A stretch of 54,198 nt of DNA from contig MVRC01000010.1 in NCBI GenBank assembly GCA_002067865.1, forward strand, positions 1-54,198. Reading direction: 5' to 3'. The notes under the pieces were generated by a model. The model saw only the letters and a list, made by a program, of their open reading frames with translations. It had not been told where the DNA came from and searched no databases. Source of the stretch: Methanomassiliicoccales archaeon PtaU1.Bin124. Lineage in GTDB: Archaea > Thermoplasmatota > Thermoplasmata > Methanomassiliicoccales > UBA472. Below, piece after piece: positions 19,201-27,786 of the stretch; within the stretch, counting starts at the first letter, position 1; each line of letters opens with the position of its first letter. The position numbers were made by a program, and so were the translations under genes.

Positions 19201-20457
19201 GCCATGACAGGGATGACGAACGACGCCACCATCAGCAGTGTAAGGTTGTACGTCAAATATTACACTGGCAACTCCTATTCTACCAGCAATTGGTTGACCA
19301 TGGTATCTGGTGGAAGCACAACGTCAATATTGCAGATCAACAGCCTATACAAGTCTGCAAACCCGTATACTGGGTATATCGATCTGTATGCGCTGGGCGT
19401 TGATACGTACTCTGAATTGGTCAATCTGAACGTCTACTTCATCAATTCCATGACGAGCAGCAATTCCGCGTATTCTGTCTACTTCGATGTGGTTCGCGTC
19501 GAAGTGACGTTCAAGTCCTGGTCGATGGATTGGACCTATACGCTGGCCAACTCAAATGTCTATCCTAATCACTGGCTTGTGGTCAACGCTTCGGCCACAT
19601 CGTCCAATCTGAGCTACACTCCGCAGTTCACTCTGCAGTATTCCTCCGATGGAACGATCTGGACCACGCTAGGAACGATCACCAGCTCGACCGGTCAGAA
19701 CTACACATACAAACTTGCAGCGTCACCGAATGCCAACTACTACGTGCGCATCAAGGACACGCAGACTCTGGCCAACAGAGGAGGTTCGAACTTCACCGTA
19801 TCATTGGACATGGTGATCGTGAACCATTCCAGGGCCGTCAATGATCCGCTGGTCGTATTCTGGACGGCTAATAACAGATACTCCGACTTTGACTTCGTAC
19901 AGCCAACGACGAACATGGCGGCCAGCAGTAGGATCACCTGCATAGCGGTGGGCGACGTCGGTACATACACTTCGGACCCATCCCGTGTAGATGGGCTGAA
20001 GGATATCGTCATCGGGACGACCGATACGGACGGGGTAGGGACTCTATATGTGGCCATCCATAAGATCGGAGCTTTCGTCACTCCTACTGAGATACCGACC
20101 ACCGCCTTGGCGACAAAGGTGGGCAGCAATACTGCGATCTTCCGCACGACCGATGTCGAGATCGGTGACTTCAACGGAGACAAGTACACCGATATCGTCC
20201 TCATGATCGGCTACAACTTCGGCAGGCAGGAATCCAACCCGACGACCCCTACGATATGGGTCTATACCAACCAGGCGAACCCGACCAGCATTCAGTTCAC
20301 CGAACAGGCGTTGAACGCCATGGTGACTGGTGAATCGGGCATCAATGTCGAGACCGGCAATGTGGACCTGTCCATACTGTTGCCGTTCGCCAGCCTGATC
20401 GGTATACCGGCCGCCGTGGTCATACTGGATCGCAAGGAGAAGAAGGGCAAGAAGTAG
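16204..20457 (+). CDS. Giant surface protein: type IV pilin-like N-terminus with FG-GAP-like repeats
   Basis: A 1417-residue predicted extracellular protein. It opens with a class III (prepilin-type) signal: basic KANIRKAKKA, then VSDIIGNLLILAITVTLFSS. FlaK/PibD-type cleavage is expected after KKA, as in archaeal pilin N-terminal domains. A beta-rich, Asn/Thr/Ser-heavy body follows. Calcium-binding-like FG-GAP/VCBS repeats are at about residues 619 (DMDGDGYKDLVVG), 724 (DLDHDGFMDIVV), 807 (DLNNDGWDDIVA), 883 (DVNGDTLVDII), 1262 (DGLKDIVIG) and 1322 (DFNGDKYTDIVL), probably blades of a beta-propeller. A C-terminal hydrophobic helix (ILLPFASLIGIPAAVVIL) and basic tail suggest a second membrane anchor. 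A role in adhesion or cell-surface structure is inferred. It is transcribed alone, with GGR 15 bp downstream. Confidence 0.85.
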   Translation: MSMSCSKANIRKAKKAVSDIIGNLLILAITVTLFSSVLFFVVNQPAPQNTTYAELQFTQPVNANENFWVNITHKGGQILANETTLIIININTTTPMALRISSSTPSIGSTWTTGETWCYNLGAGYGTSNISATIVDTQTNNIVWQSDLNGGQSSAFSPIISYKGTTPNPAVSGVAPEFYAYVFDPNGDSLTVTLNMTNLGIAGERVMSDSDNDNIYRLTSPAAAAVAWNGKYVEITATDSTGKITKSRLFLSVITSGGGSSSDDFWDRYGQWLVDGTYPPDASGGESSGTDGSFGTSFYYVRNAADYSITRNFNSTTDRILVEFYSDSLQNLAIENTLMVLDSAGKEVKPQTSYSAFGYSGVYGTIYKYTYTFNAPDDSGIYTLRIKLRDNIGTVINLVDNIIINNANTPRLVFYKVNEDNSITQTNSFNHTDTILLRIYTKTTGADITKVGFSDIEIADYSGKYVIKLASITPSVSPADPLWSGAITQIFKTAGMSALRDADSDITTGIYSIQIKPLLATQGWWLSGRNSYSCKISIFTDTDETYEQISKQFNISAPTSTTDIIASVGKGSFTWSASGASWSDNSIAWYSFKEGSSQWQKFVIDDSSYKGPLGMCLTDMDGDGYKDLVVGFQDTAVAVAWYRNMNVDGSVWSNTPTLIASTFDANPGTQAAGGTSKGLADEDTTVWSHYVSPWLGEQSNNFYPSGTTYVCTNEIATAISAGDLDHDGFMDIVVSFVHSVTYSTAGSTGSADYSNSFGMFFNRGIRIYWSASPVDTSTLLYSTNDWITSNNANDNSNPGAMDLAVDDLNNDGWDDIVAVYETGTTKVWLNQFPKQSSADWTTMRTEAFGAGSLITDIPVVDGTTPWGNYADSNRVWPKLELADVNGDTLVDIIRTSSANTKVTIFYTQSNMDAEKIAFVTAESGTALRTNDMNNLKAVDGALEVLSDSFASGVNAPYYAVQTSSDNTGGTIGNLANNDGVYYTVAGVNGNPKKQMNLNFAMTGMTNDATISSVRLYVKYYTGNSYSTSNWLTMVSGGSTTSILQINSLYKSANPYTGYIDLYALGVDTYSELVNLNVYFINSMTSSNSAYSVYFDVVRVEVTFKSWSMDWTYTLANSNVYPNHWLVVNASATSSNLSYTPQFTLQYSSDGTIWTTLGTITSSTGQNYTYKLAASPNANYYVRIKDTQTLANRGGSNFTVSLDMVIVNHSRAVNDPLVVFWTANNRYSDFDFVQPTTNMAASSRITCIAVGDVGTYTSDPSRVDGLKDIVIGTTDTDGVGTLYVAIHKIGAFVTPTEIPTTALATKVGSNTAIFRTTDVEIGDFNGDKYTDIVLMIGYNFGRQESNPTTPTIWVYTNQANPTSIQFTEQALNAMVTGESGINVETGNVDLSILLPFASLIGIPAAVVILDRKEKKGKK

Positions 20458-20472
20458 GGGCCACGTCGTTTC

Positions 20473-21666
20473 ATGAAAGAATACGATGTAGTGGTCTCAG
20501 GTGCTGGCCCAGCGGGAGCTATGGCGGCATATCACTGTGCGAAAGCGGGGCTTACCACATTGCTGGTGGAGAAGGACCTGGCTCCCCGCGACAAATGCTG
20601 CGCCGGAGGGCTGCTCGGTCGTGCCGAGGGACTGCTGGATTTCCCTGTTCCGAAGGAGATCATCCGAAGAAGGATCGATTCCATCGGTATCACTGTGGAC
20701 GGGACCAGAGAAGAGGTCCCCACAGGCAGGTCCACCGCCGCCACCATTGATAGGGGAGAGTTCGATCAATATCTCACGAACAAAGCTGGTGACGTCGGGG
20801 CAGAGGTCATCCTAGGGAGGAAGGTCGGCAGCATCTCCGAACAGGATGAGCGCGTCATCGTCCGAGTCGGTGATATGGAGGTCCGCTGCCGATCGGCCAT
20901 CGTTGCTGAAGGAGTGGCGAGCCACAATGCGAATAAATTGTTCGGTCCAAAGCCATCTGGATATCTCGCCGTAGGTGCAAGGGCGAAGTTCACCACGAAG
21001 GACCAGCTGCCCGATTCCCTGGACTTCTACTTCATCGACACTCCCACGAAAGGGATCCAGTTCGGTAGACGGTTTCCAGTAAATGGCTGGATGTTCCCAG
21101 GAATGGATGGAGGGAACATCGGGGTATGCGGTACTGGCCTGGGGAGAGGTACCATCGAGCATCATCTGCAAAGGATCGAGTCCGACATGGGGCATCAGGG
21201 CATCTCGATATCGAGAGGCCCGACCGCCACCTGGCCCGTTCCATTCCGCCCCCGCAAAAGGCTCGTTTCCAGAAGATGCGTCGCGATCGGAGACGCCGCC
21301 GGGTTCGCCAGTCCCTTGAGCGGGGAGGGAATGACGTACGCCTTCAGGAGCGGCAGGTTCGCCTCCGACAGTATCAAGGAGCTGCTGAACGGCGATGCCA
21401 ACGACCTAAGGGGATATTCCCGTTCATGCCAGGACAGCATCGTCCGGGACATTCGGGCGGCCAGCCTGATAGGTCCGGTACTTCATTGGCTCATCGGCGT
21501 GGTCGATACGAAGCATTTCTTCAGCGTCATCCGCGAATACGACGACCTGATGGGAACGATGGTGAACATTGCTTTGGGGGATCAGGACTGGCGCTCTCTG
21601 GCCCTGCAGACGATACCGGATTTCCTGCCGCTGTTCCTCTCCTCCCTGCCTTCAGATAAGGCCTAG
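20473..21666 (+). CDS. Geranylgeranyl reductase family FAD oxidoreductase
   Basis: A 397-residue flavoprotein of the archaeal geranylgeranyl reductase family, which saturates the isoprenoid chains of membrane lipids. The Rossmann motif is VVVSGAGPAGAMAA (residues 6-19). The Cys-containing DKCCAGGLLGRA is the family's substrate-side motif, and the second FAD motif is AIGDAAGFASPLSGEGMTYA. Family members also act on quinone or chlorophyll-type prenyl chains, so the exact substrate is open. A UbiA-type prenyltransferase gene converges on it with a 15-nt overlap, which supports an isoprenoid role. It starts 15 bp after the giant surface protein gene. Confidence 0.87.
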   Translation: MKEYDVVVSGAGPAGAMAAYHCAKAGLTTLLVEKDLAPRDKCCAGGLLGRAEGLLDFPVPKEIIRRRIDSIGITVDGTREEVPTGRSTAATIDRGEFDQYLTNKAGDVGAEVILGRKVGSISEQDERVIVRVGDMEVRCRSAIVAEGVASHNANKLFGPKPSGYLAVGARAKFTTKDQLPDSLDFYFIDTPTKGIQFGRRFPVNGWMFPGMDGGNIGVCGTGLGRGTIEHHLQRIESDMGHQGISISRGPTATWPVPFRPRKRLVSRRCVAIGDAAGFASPLSGEGMTYAFRSGRFASDSIKELLNGDANDLRGYSRSCQDSIVRDIRAASLIGPVLHWLIGVVDTKHFFSVIREYDDLMGTMVNIALGDQDWRSLALQTIPDFLPLFLSSLPSDKA

Positions 21667-23325
21667 GAGGCGAAGGGCCGCATAGACCAGGCCTACGAAG
21701 GCGACGAGCATGACCACCTTCGATGAAAGATACTTTTTAAAAAGAATGGCCGCCAAGACGCCCAATGTGGGGAAGAAGACAAGATCGATCGTCGTCTGGA
21801 AGAGGAACAAAGGCAACAGCGAGGAGAAGAATATGAGCACAGATACTACGCTCGCCCCCTTCTCAATTCCAATGATGGTGTAGACCGTCTTCACGCCGCC
21901 CTTCTTGTCCTCCGAATAACCGTCCACATCGGTCACCATCGACCCGACGAACAGGCCGACCAGCATGCACAGGCCCACCTCCAAGGCTGTCATCGAAAGG
22001 GAAGCGGTCAACATGTTCCCGGTCAGGTACGGGCCGATGTACTGCCATTTCACATAGTTGACCTGGCCGTAGGGGGTGAGGTAGCCGAACAGGAAGGCCA
22101 GGAACGTTCCGATTCCCATGGTCAAAGGCCGCAGGAGCTGCTCCTTCAACCGCAACGGGGGGTAGGAGTAGGCCCAGCCGATGAAAAGGATGACGACGGC
22201 GATCAACCCCAACGTCCACGAAAGCAAGAAGGCCAGTAGGACACCGGCGATGGCCAGGCAGTAGGACATCTGTTTGGCGAGGTCCAGAGGGACCGCGCCT
22301 ACCAGGATCGAACGGCGGGGCGTCGGGAGGTCCATCTTCAGGTCCGCCACATCGTTCCAGATGGTCGTGGACTGCCAGATCATGAGAGCGGCAATGACCG
22401 AAACGCCCAACGGGCCCAAGTTGGCCCAGTATGGGGGGTCCAGCACATGCGTGACCAGGTTCAGGTCGCCGACGTTGGTCCATCCCATCGTCATGCCTGC
22501 GAGCAGGATCGCCGCGAAGAAGGCGGTCTGCAGCGGGCGCATGCTGCGGGCGACAGCGACCATGTTCTTCCTCAGAACGGTCACGCCGATCACAAAAGTG
22601 AGGGCCGCAGCTACTAGCAGATAGTAGGCCAGCAGGTAGAGGTGATAGAGGTTGTAGCGGGTCGAGGCGTAGTTCGGGAACTGTGCGATCCCCTCGGTGA
22701 ACCCGACCGGGAGATAAGCAGCGGGGGTCGCCAGGAAGAACATGCCTGCCAGGGCGAACACGATGAAGAGGCCCAGGCGGGTCAGGGCGAATATGCGGTC
22801 TGGCTGCCTGTCCAATTTGTCCCGCTGACACCAGAATATGTAAGCGCCCATGGCGAAGAGGACGAGCACCACCTCGATCCCCTGACCAGGATGGAACTTG
22901 GTCCCGCTGAAATGCAATATGGCATTGATGAACTCGGTCCAGTCGTAATACGAATAGCTGTCCGTTACACCGAACAAAAACTTGTCCAGGATTGGCGGCA
23001 CCAGTATGAGCGCATAGATGAACGTGATGAACGCGATCGCCTTCCTAAGTCCCCTTCCCGAGAAGGCGGCCAGCAGCAGGACCAGCCCCAGATAGACCAC
23101 TACATAGAAGGCGACATGGTGGGCGATGCTGAATATCCAAGGGTGGGCCGTGTTGACGAAGTTAGGGTCGAGGAGGTAATATTCAGAGAGGTCCCTGATC
23201 GTGGCGAGAACGATCACATAAAGGAAGGCCAATGCCAGGGGCAGGCGCTCCTTCTCGGCGATGTCCCGGATGCGGTCCACTCCAGAGACGAAGCGTTGCC
23301 CGACCGTCGCCCCATCCACACCCAT
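21652..23325 (-). CDS. UbiA-family prenyltransferase with a large extra N-terminal membrane domain
   Basis: A polytopic membrane protein of about 557 residues. The C-terminal ~280 residues are a UbiA prenyltransferase. They carry the first aspartate motif NDVADLKMD (the NDxxDxxxD form) and the second as TDVDGYSEDKKGGVKT. The first ~270 residues add about seven further hydrophobic helices without a motif I know. UbiA enzymes are usually about 280-300 residues, so this is nearly double. The longer frame to 23532 lies over the upstream gene; ATG 23325 has AGGGGG upstream and lies 26 nt after that gene's stop. Substrates could be lipid, quinone or haem precursors. Convergent geranylgeranyl reductase favours lipids. 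Confidence 0.82.
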   Translation of the reverse strand: MGVDGATVGQRFVSGVDRIRDIAEKERLPLALAFLYVIVLATIRDLSEYYLLDPNFVNTAHPWIFSIAHHVAFYVVVYLGLVLLLAAFSGRGLRKAIAFITFIYALILVPPILDKFLFGVTDSYSYYDWTEFINAILHFSGTKFHPGQGIEVVLVLFAMGAYIFWCQRDKLDRQPDRIFALTRLGLFIVFALAGMFFLATPAAYLPVGFTEGIAQFPNYASTRYNLYHLYLLAYYLLVAAALTFVIGVTVLRKNMVAVARSMRPLQTAFFAAILLAGMTMGWTNVGDLNLVTHVLDPPYWANLGPLGVSVIAALMIWQSTTIWNDVADLKMDLPTPRRSILVGAVPLDLAKQMSYCLAIAGVLLAFLLSWTLGLIAVVILFIGWAYSYPPLRLKEQLLRPLTMGIGTFLAFLFGYLTPYGQVNYVKWQYIGPYLTGNMLTASLSMTALEVGLCMLVGLFVGSMVTDVDGYSEDKKGGVKTVYTIIGIEKGASVVSVLIFFSSLLPLFLFQTTIDLVFFPTLGVLAAILFKKYLSSKVVMLVAFVGLVYAALRLLGLI

Positions 23326-23351
23326 ATGGGAGCCATTGCCCCCTGGATATA

Positions 23352-23978
23352 TTATGGTGCTGTCACTGGTCTTTTGAGCCAGGCGCGGACGCCATCGGCC
23401 CTTTCGCACTCCACCAGGGCCAGCACGGTGGCCTTCTTGCCGCCGAGCCGACGCAGACATTCGGCCATGTGCTTCTCCCTTTCCTGATTCAGCTCGCGGA
23501 AGCCCTTGGCCCGATTGACCCTGCGGTCCCACGAGCGGACCATGCCCTCCGGCGAGGAGTGGTCCAGCCTAAGCTTGTGCGCCCTATTGGAAAAGTACGA
23601 CTCCCTCAGCAGGTCCAGTCCACCGACCTTGAGGCAATAGACCTCCGAGTACAGCTCCTCGTTCATGTCGATCGGGAGCATCTTGATGCCCTTGGCCATG
23701 CAGAGGTCGTAAGCATCGACGAAGCAAGGCGGGGGCAGTTTGACCTCGCCGAAGGTCTCCAGATGGACCTGGTAGACCTGCTCCAGGAAGCTCATCTCAT
23801 ACTTGGCGTAATCCTCTTTGCGGGCCAGCCCCTCCAATTCCTCCTTGGAAATGGAGATGCACACCAGGTCCGGGCTCATCTCTTCGATGGCCTTGCGGAC
23901 CCTGTCGCCCTCTGATACGAGACCCTTAACGACCGGCATCAGTTCGATCTTGCAGCCGCCCAGCTCAATCCTTTGCAT
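23352..23978 (-). CDS. Divergent TraB/PrgY-like protein
   Basis: A 208-residue soluble protein that resembles the TraB/PrgY/GumN fold in layout. A strand and helix near the N-terminus (VRKAIEEMSPDLVCISISKEELEGL) matches the family's 'PDxVxxEL' segment. The C-terminal REKHMAECLRRLGG followed by ATVLALVECERADGV matches its 'RDxxMAxxL ... VVGAGHV' segment. The family's hallmark histidine motifs (GTxHxS and GxGH) are absent, so any protease-like activity is doubtful. I chose ATG 23978 because the longer start at 24026 lies deep inside the upstream gene; the remaining overlap is 14 nt. The assignment is by pattern only. Confidence 0.6.
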   Translation of the reverse strand: MQRIELGGCKIELMPVVKGLVSEGDRVRKAIEEMSPDLVCISISKEELEGLARKEDYAKYEMSFLEQVYQVHLETFGEVKLPPPCFVDAYDLCMAKGIKMLPIDMNEELYSEVYCLKVGGLDLLRESYFSNRAHKLRLDHSSPEGMVRSWDRRVNRAKGFRELNQEREKHMAECLRRLGGKKATVLALVECERADGVRAWLKRPVTAP

Positions 23979-24930
23979 CTGATTCACTTCTCTCCGTGAC
24001 AAGTCTGCGAAGCTTGACCATCTCATCGATCTTGCGAAGCTCGTCCTTCCCCACCAACGCCGTACCTTCGATGGAATGGCGGGAACGCGAGCGCTCGATG
24101 AAAATGACCGATTGCTTCCCAGTTATCTGTGAAATGTCATGAACGACCCTGGCCTTCTCCTTCACCTTGCTCTCGTCCCGGCCCAGGCCTGTGAGGATGA
24201 GGACATCCCGGTCCACCGTCAATGCCTCGAAGGGGGCCTTCTGGGTGGGCTTGATGGAATAACCGATCTGTGTGAGCACGCGGAATATTTCCTGGGTGAA
24301 CGGGTCGTAACGCTCCATCTCCACAGGGGGTGACTCCCCTCCTTCGGGCTTATAGCCCAGCGGGTCGACCGGCAGCAATATGGGCGTCTCCAGGAACTCC
24401 TCCAGGCGGATGGCCGCGTCGATCATCGCCCCCATGCCAGACTCGTACATCTGGATGGTGCGGCGGGAGACCCCGGCGATCTCGGCCAAGGTGCCCAGGC
24501 TGATGTTCTTCTCCTCCCTGGCCTTCTTGAGGATGTCGCTGTCCAACCGGACGTACAGGCCGCCCGGCGCAGCGAAGATGAACGGAGGAACGTTCTCACA
24601 GAGCAGGTCCGTGAGCGTGGTCAGGTTGATGATCGGGACGTTGAAGCGGGAATAGACGATCCCCTCCTCGATGTCCCCTGAGCCGGACCTCTCCCCTATG
24701 AGGAGCGGGGATCCGCCTAATGCCTCGGCCAGCGTTTTCAGTTCGTCGGCGTTCTCCTTGGAAAAGGCATCGACGTTGCTGAGGATCTTGATGAGCAGTA
24801 ACGATTCGTCCCGCCTTGCGACCACATCAAAACTGATGCTGCGCATGTTCAGCGGTTTCGACACCGTGAATCCCGATCTCATGAGGGACTCACGTATGTG
24901 GCCGATCAGTTCCTCACGCTGCACGGTCAT
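23965..24930 (-). CDS. XRE-type transcriptional regulator of the archaeal COG1395 family
   Basis: A 321-residue putative regulator. The N-terminal ~125 residues resemble a restriction-endonuclease-like alpha/beta domain (SFDVVARRDESLLLIKILSNVD). Then comes an XRE helix-turn-helix at about residues 130-185 (LKKAREEKNISLGTLAEIAG, then SRRTIQMYE). A C-terminal alpha/beta domain repeats the fold of the first (TVDRDVLILTGLG, VVHDISQITGKQSVIFIE). Such proteins are widespread in euryarchaea without a known regulon. A TATA-like GATTATATAG lies about 27 bp before the ATG, suggesting a leaderless mRNA. It leads an operon with the TraB-like and UbiA genes. Confidence 0.85.
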   Translation of the reverse strand: MTVQREELIGHIRESLMRSGFTVSKPLNMRSISFDVVARRDESLLLIKILSNVDAFSKENADELKTLAEALGGSPLLIGERSGSGDIEEGIVYSRFNVPIINLTTLTDLLCENVPPFIFAAPGGLYVRLDSDILKKAREEKNISLGTLAEIAGVSRRTIQMYESGMGAMIDAAIRLEEFLETPILLPVDPLGYKPEGGESPPVEMERYDPFTQEIFRVLTQIGYSIKPTQKAPFEALTVDRDVLILTGLGRDESKVKEKARVVHDISQITGKQSVIFIERSRSRHSIEGTALVGKDELRKIDEMVKLRRLVTERSESDAKD

Positions 24931-24984
24931 CTACATGTCCCAGCCCTTCTATATAATCGTTGGGTGAACCCATCGGGCCATGGA

Positions 24985-24998
24985 GGAAAGAAAAAAGA
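24985..24998 (-). terminator. T-run terminator after the second hsp20
   Basis: Directly after the hsp20 stop, the minus strand reads GGTCTTTTTTCTTTCC, a six-T run plus more pyrimidines. No hairpin is visible. It would end the stress-gene transcript before the XRE regulator promoter. Confidence 0.45.
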
Positions 24999-25000
24999 CC

Positions 25001-25531
25001 TCAGGCCGCCTTGATCTTAGGCGCCCTGGGTTTCCTTGGGGCCTTCTTCCGCATCGTCACCATCACCACGCCGTTGCGGCACTCGGCCGTCAGCGAGGAT
25101 GGCCTGACCTCTGCAGGCAGGTCCACCGACCTTTCCATGCACCCCGTCTCCCTTTCCACTAAGATGTGGAGCCGCTTTCCCTTGGCGGTGGCCGTCACGT
25201 TCTCCTTCGAGGCGCACGGCAGCTCCGCCAGGACGATGATGTCCTCGCCCTTCTGAATTATGTCTACCAGGCCTCCCTCCTCCTCGTCGGCCTCGGGCGC
25301 ATCCTCGGCCTCATCATTGGCCGGGAGCAACCTGAAGTCGCCCTCTTGGATAGGGACGATCTTCCTTGGCCTCTCCACATATCTGACCTCTGAATAGCCG
25401 GTCGGCTCCTCCCAGGACCACTGGCCAGAGGCCGACCGCATCAGGTCGTCCATGCGGCGCCGCATGTCGTCGAACATGCGGTCGAACTCTGCGAACGGGT
25501 CATATTCCCGCTCGCTTCGCCTCCTTGCCAT
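25001..25531 (-). CDS. Hsp20/alpha-crystallin family protein (divergent)
   Basis: A 176-residue small heat-shock-like protein. A basic/acidic N-terminal arm (DPFAEFDRMFDDMRRRMDDLM) is followed by an acidic linker (about 75-90). The alpha-crystallin beta-sandwich starts near residue 92 (VDIIQKGEDIIVLAELP), and the C-terminal strand is CRNGVVMVTMRKK. It ends in a Lys/Pro/Ala-rich tail without a clear I-x-I anchor, so oligomer assembly may differ from its neighbour. The frame extends to a GTG at 25540, but GAGGTGA sits 5 nt before ATG 25531. The gene follows cdc48 after 5 nt and should be made with it. Confidence 0.82.
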   Translation of the reverse strand: MARRRSEREYDPFAEFDRMFDDMRRRMDDLMRSASGQWSWEEPTGYSEVRYVERPRKIVPIQEGDFRLLPANDEAEDAPEADEEEGGLVDIIQKGEDIIVLAELPCASKENVTATAKGKRLHILVERETGCMERSVDLPAEVRPSSLTAECRNGVVMVTMRKKAPRKPRAPKIKAA

Positions 25532-25536
25532 ATCGC

Positions 25537-27720
25537 TCACCTCACATACTCGAAGTCTTTCACGATCTTCTCGAACTTCTTTGCCTCGGCCTTTGAGCGG
25601 GGAAGATACTTGGCCAGTCCGATCTCGAAGTGCTTCTTCGTGATCATGATGTCCTTCATCCTCTCCGGCGGAACCTCATCGCCCTGGGCCACGGCCTCAC
25701 GGATCGCCGCCATGACTGCCTCGTTCACCACGGCCGACAGGTCGGCCCCGGTGTACCCATCGGTCTTATGCGCCAGCTCGTCCAGCGATACATCAGGTGC
25801 CAATGGCTTTCTGCGGGTATGGACCTTCAATATGTCCTTTCTGGTCTCCAGGTCCGGCACACCCACCGATACCATGCGATCGAACCGTCCTGGGCGGATC
25901 AATGCCGGGTCTATGATGTCCGGGCGGTTGGTGGCCGCGATGATCACCACGTTGTGAAGCGATTCCAGCCCGTCCATCTCCGTCAGCAGCTGGGAGATGA
26001 CCCTTTCCGTGACATGGGAATCCGAACCGGTTCCCCTGACCGGCGCTATGGAATCGATCTCGTCCATGAAGATGACGCAGGGTGCGGCCATCCTGGCCTT
26101 GCGGAACGTCTCCCTCACCGCCTTCTCCGACTCGCCCACCCACTTGCTGAGGAACTCCGGTCCCTTGACATTGATGAAGTTGGCCTCCGCTTCAGAAGCC
26201 ACGGCCTTGGCCAGCATCGTCTTTCCCGTGCCTGGTGGTCCGTACAGCAGGATGCCCTTGGGCGGTTCTGCGTCCAGATGTTCGAACAGGTCGCCATATT
26301 TCAGCGGCCACTCGACCGCCTCCTTCAGCTCCCTCTTCACATCTTCCAGTCCGCCGATGTCGTCCCATTTGACGTCGGGCGACTCGATCAGGACCTCTCT
26401 CAGGCTGGAGGGCTGCATCTCCCTCAGCGCGGAGAAGAAGTCGTCCCTCTTCACCACCAGCTTGTTCAGGACCTCCACCGGGATGGAATCCATCTCCAGG
26501 TCCAGCTCCGGCAGCACCCGCCTGAGCGAATGCATGGCGGCTTCCTTGGTTAGGGCCCACAGGTCGGCACCGGCATAGCCATGGGTGAGGCCGGCCAGCT
26601 TCTCCAGGTCCACGTCGTCGTCCATGGGCACGCCCCTGGTGTGGATCTGCAGGATGTCCAGCCTGCCCTTCCTGTCCGGTATGCTGATCTCGATCTCGCG
26701 GTCGAAACGTCCGGGGCGGCGCAGTGCCTGGTCGATGGCGTTCGGTCTGTTGGTGGCACCGATGACCACAACCTTGCCCCTCGATTCGAGGCCGTCCATC
26801 AACGCCAGGAGCTGGGCCACGATCCGTCTCTCCGTCTCACCTGTCACTTCGTCCCGCTTCGGGGCGATGGAATCGATCTCGTCGATGAATATGATGGTCG
26901 GGGCGTTCTCCTCTGCCTGCTTGAATATCTCCCGCAGCCGCTCCTCCGACTCACCATAGAACTTGCTCATGATCTCCGGTCCGCTGATGGACACGAAGTT
27001 GGCGCTGGTCTCTCCCGCCACCGCCTTGGCCAGAAGGGTCTTCCCGGTCCCTGGCGGGCCATGCAGCAGCACTCCCTTCGGGGCCTCCACCCCCAGCCGT
27101 TCGAACAGCTCCGGGTGGCGCAGGGGGAGCTCGATCATCTCCCTGACCTTCTTGACCTCATCCCCCAGGCCTCCTATGTCCTCATAGGTGACCTTGGGGA
27201 TCTTGGAAATGGCCTCCTTGGCAGGCTTATCGCTGATCTTGACCTCGCTGTCCCGCTGGATCATGGCGGCGTCGGCCGAAGGCTGGTACGATATCACGGC
27301 CAGGTCGATGCGGCGGCCCATGATGTTCAGCTCCACCACGTCGCCTCTGGTGACCACGCGGCCTTCCAGTGCCTGGCCCAGATATTCCTCGCCCCCCATG
27401 ATGCGCATCTCCTCCAACGGGGCGAACATGATCTTCTGGGCGTTCTTCACCGCCACCTTGCGTATGGCGACCTTGTCGTCCAGCCCGACTTGGGCATTGC
27501 GGCGGACATGACCATCGATACGGATCAGGCCGCGGTTCTCATCTTCAGCGTAGCCGGGCCACACGACAGCTACCGTCTTCTTCTTGCCGTCGATCTGCAC
27601 CACGTCACCGGGGGATATGGCCATGATCTCCATCACCTCCGGATCGACGCGGGCTATGCCCTTGCCCACGTCGCGCGATTTCGCCTCTGCGACCTTCAGC
27701 ACCTTGTCAGTTGCGGCCAT
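25537..27720 (-). CDS. Cdc48/VAT AAA+ ATPase (p97 family)
   Basis: A 727-residue unfoldase that extracts and unfolds proteins for refolding or proteasomal degradation. The N-domain (1-180) binds substrate and cofactors. The D1 module has Walker A GPPGTGKT at 221-228 and Walker B IIFIDEID near 276-283. D2 has Walker A at 494-501 and [12 protein letters not shown]. Second-region-of-homology arginines ([21 protein letters not shown]) are intact. It ends in YVR and so lacks a canonical HbYX proteasome-docking tail. It sits between two hsp20 genes and downstream of an ArsR-type regulator, with no obvious promoter of its own in the 66-bp gap, which points to co-expression with hsp20. Confidence 0.97.
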   Translation of the reverse strand: MAATDKVLKVAEAKSRDVGKGIARVDPEVMEIMAISPGDVVQIDGKKKTVAVVWPGYAEDENRGLIRIDGHVRRNAQVGLDDKVAIRKVAVKNAQKIMFAPLEEMRIMGGEEYLGQALEGRVVTRGDVVELNIMGRRIDLAVISYQPSADAAMIQRDSEVKISDKPAKEAISKIPKVTYEDIGGLGDEVKKVREMIELPLRHPELFERLGVEAPKGVLLHGPPGTGKTLLAKAVAGETSANFVSISGPEIMSKFYGESEERLREIFKQAEENAPTIIFIDEIDSIAPKRDEVTGETERRIVAQLLALMDGLESRGKVVVIGATNRPNAIDQALRRPGRFDREIEISIPDRKGRLDILQIHTRGVPMDDDVDLEKLAGLTHGYAGADLWALTKEAAMHSLRRVLPELDLEMDSIPVEVLNKLVVKRDDFFSALREMQPSSLREVLIESPDVKWDDIGGLEDVKRELKEAVEWPLKYGDLFEHLDAEPPKGILLYGPPGTGKTMLAKAVASEAEANFINVKGPEFLSKWVGESEKAVRETFRKARMAAPCVIFMDEIDSIAPVRGTGSDSHVTERVISQLLTEMDGLESLHNVVIIAATNRPDIIDPALIRPGRFDRMVSVGVPDLETRKDILKVHTRRKPLAPDVSLDELAHKTDGYTGADLSAVVNEAVMAAIREAVAQGDEVPPERMKDIMITKKHFEIGLAKYLPRSKAEAKKFEKIVKDFEYVR

Positions 27721-27786
27721 TTAAATTCCTTTTCCATTTCCAGATGTTCCTTCTTCAGTGCAACGATAAGAGGTTTGGGGGGACGC

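Noticed and set aside
23326-23532. 69-residue N-terminal extension of the UbiA protein
   Set aside because: It overlaps the TraB-like gene in another frame and is Gly/Arg-rich; a good ribosome site supports ATG 23325.
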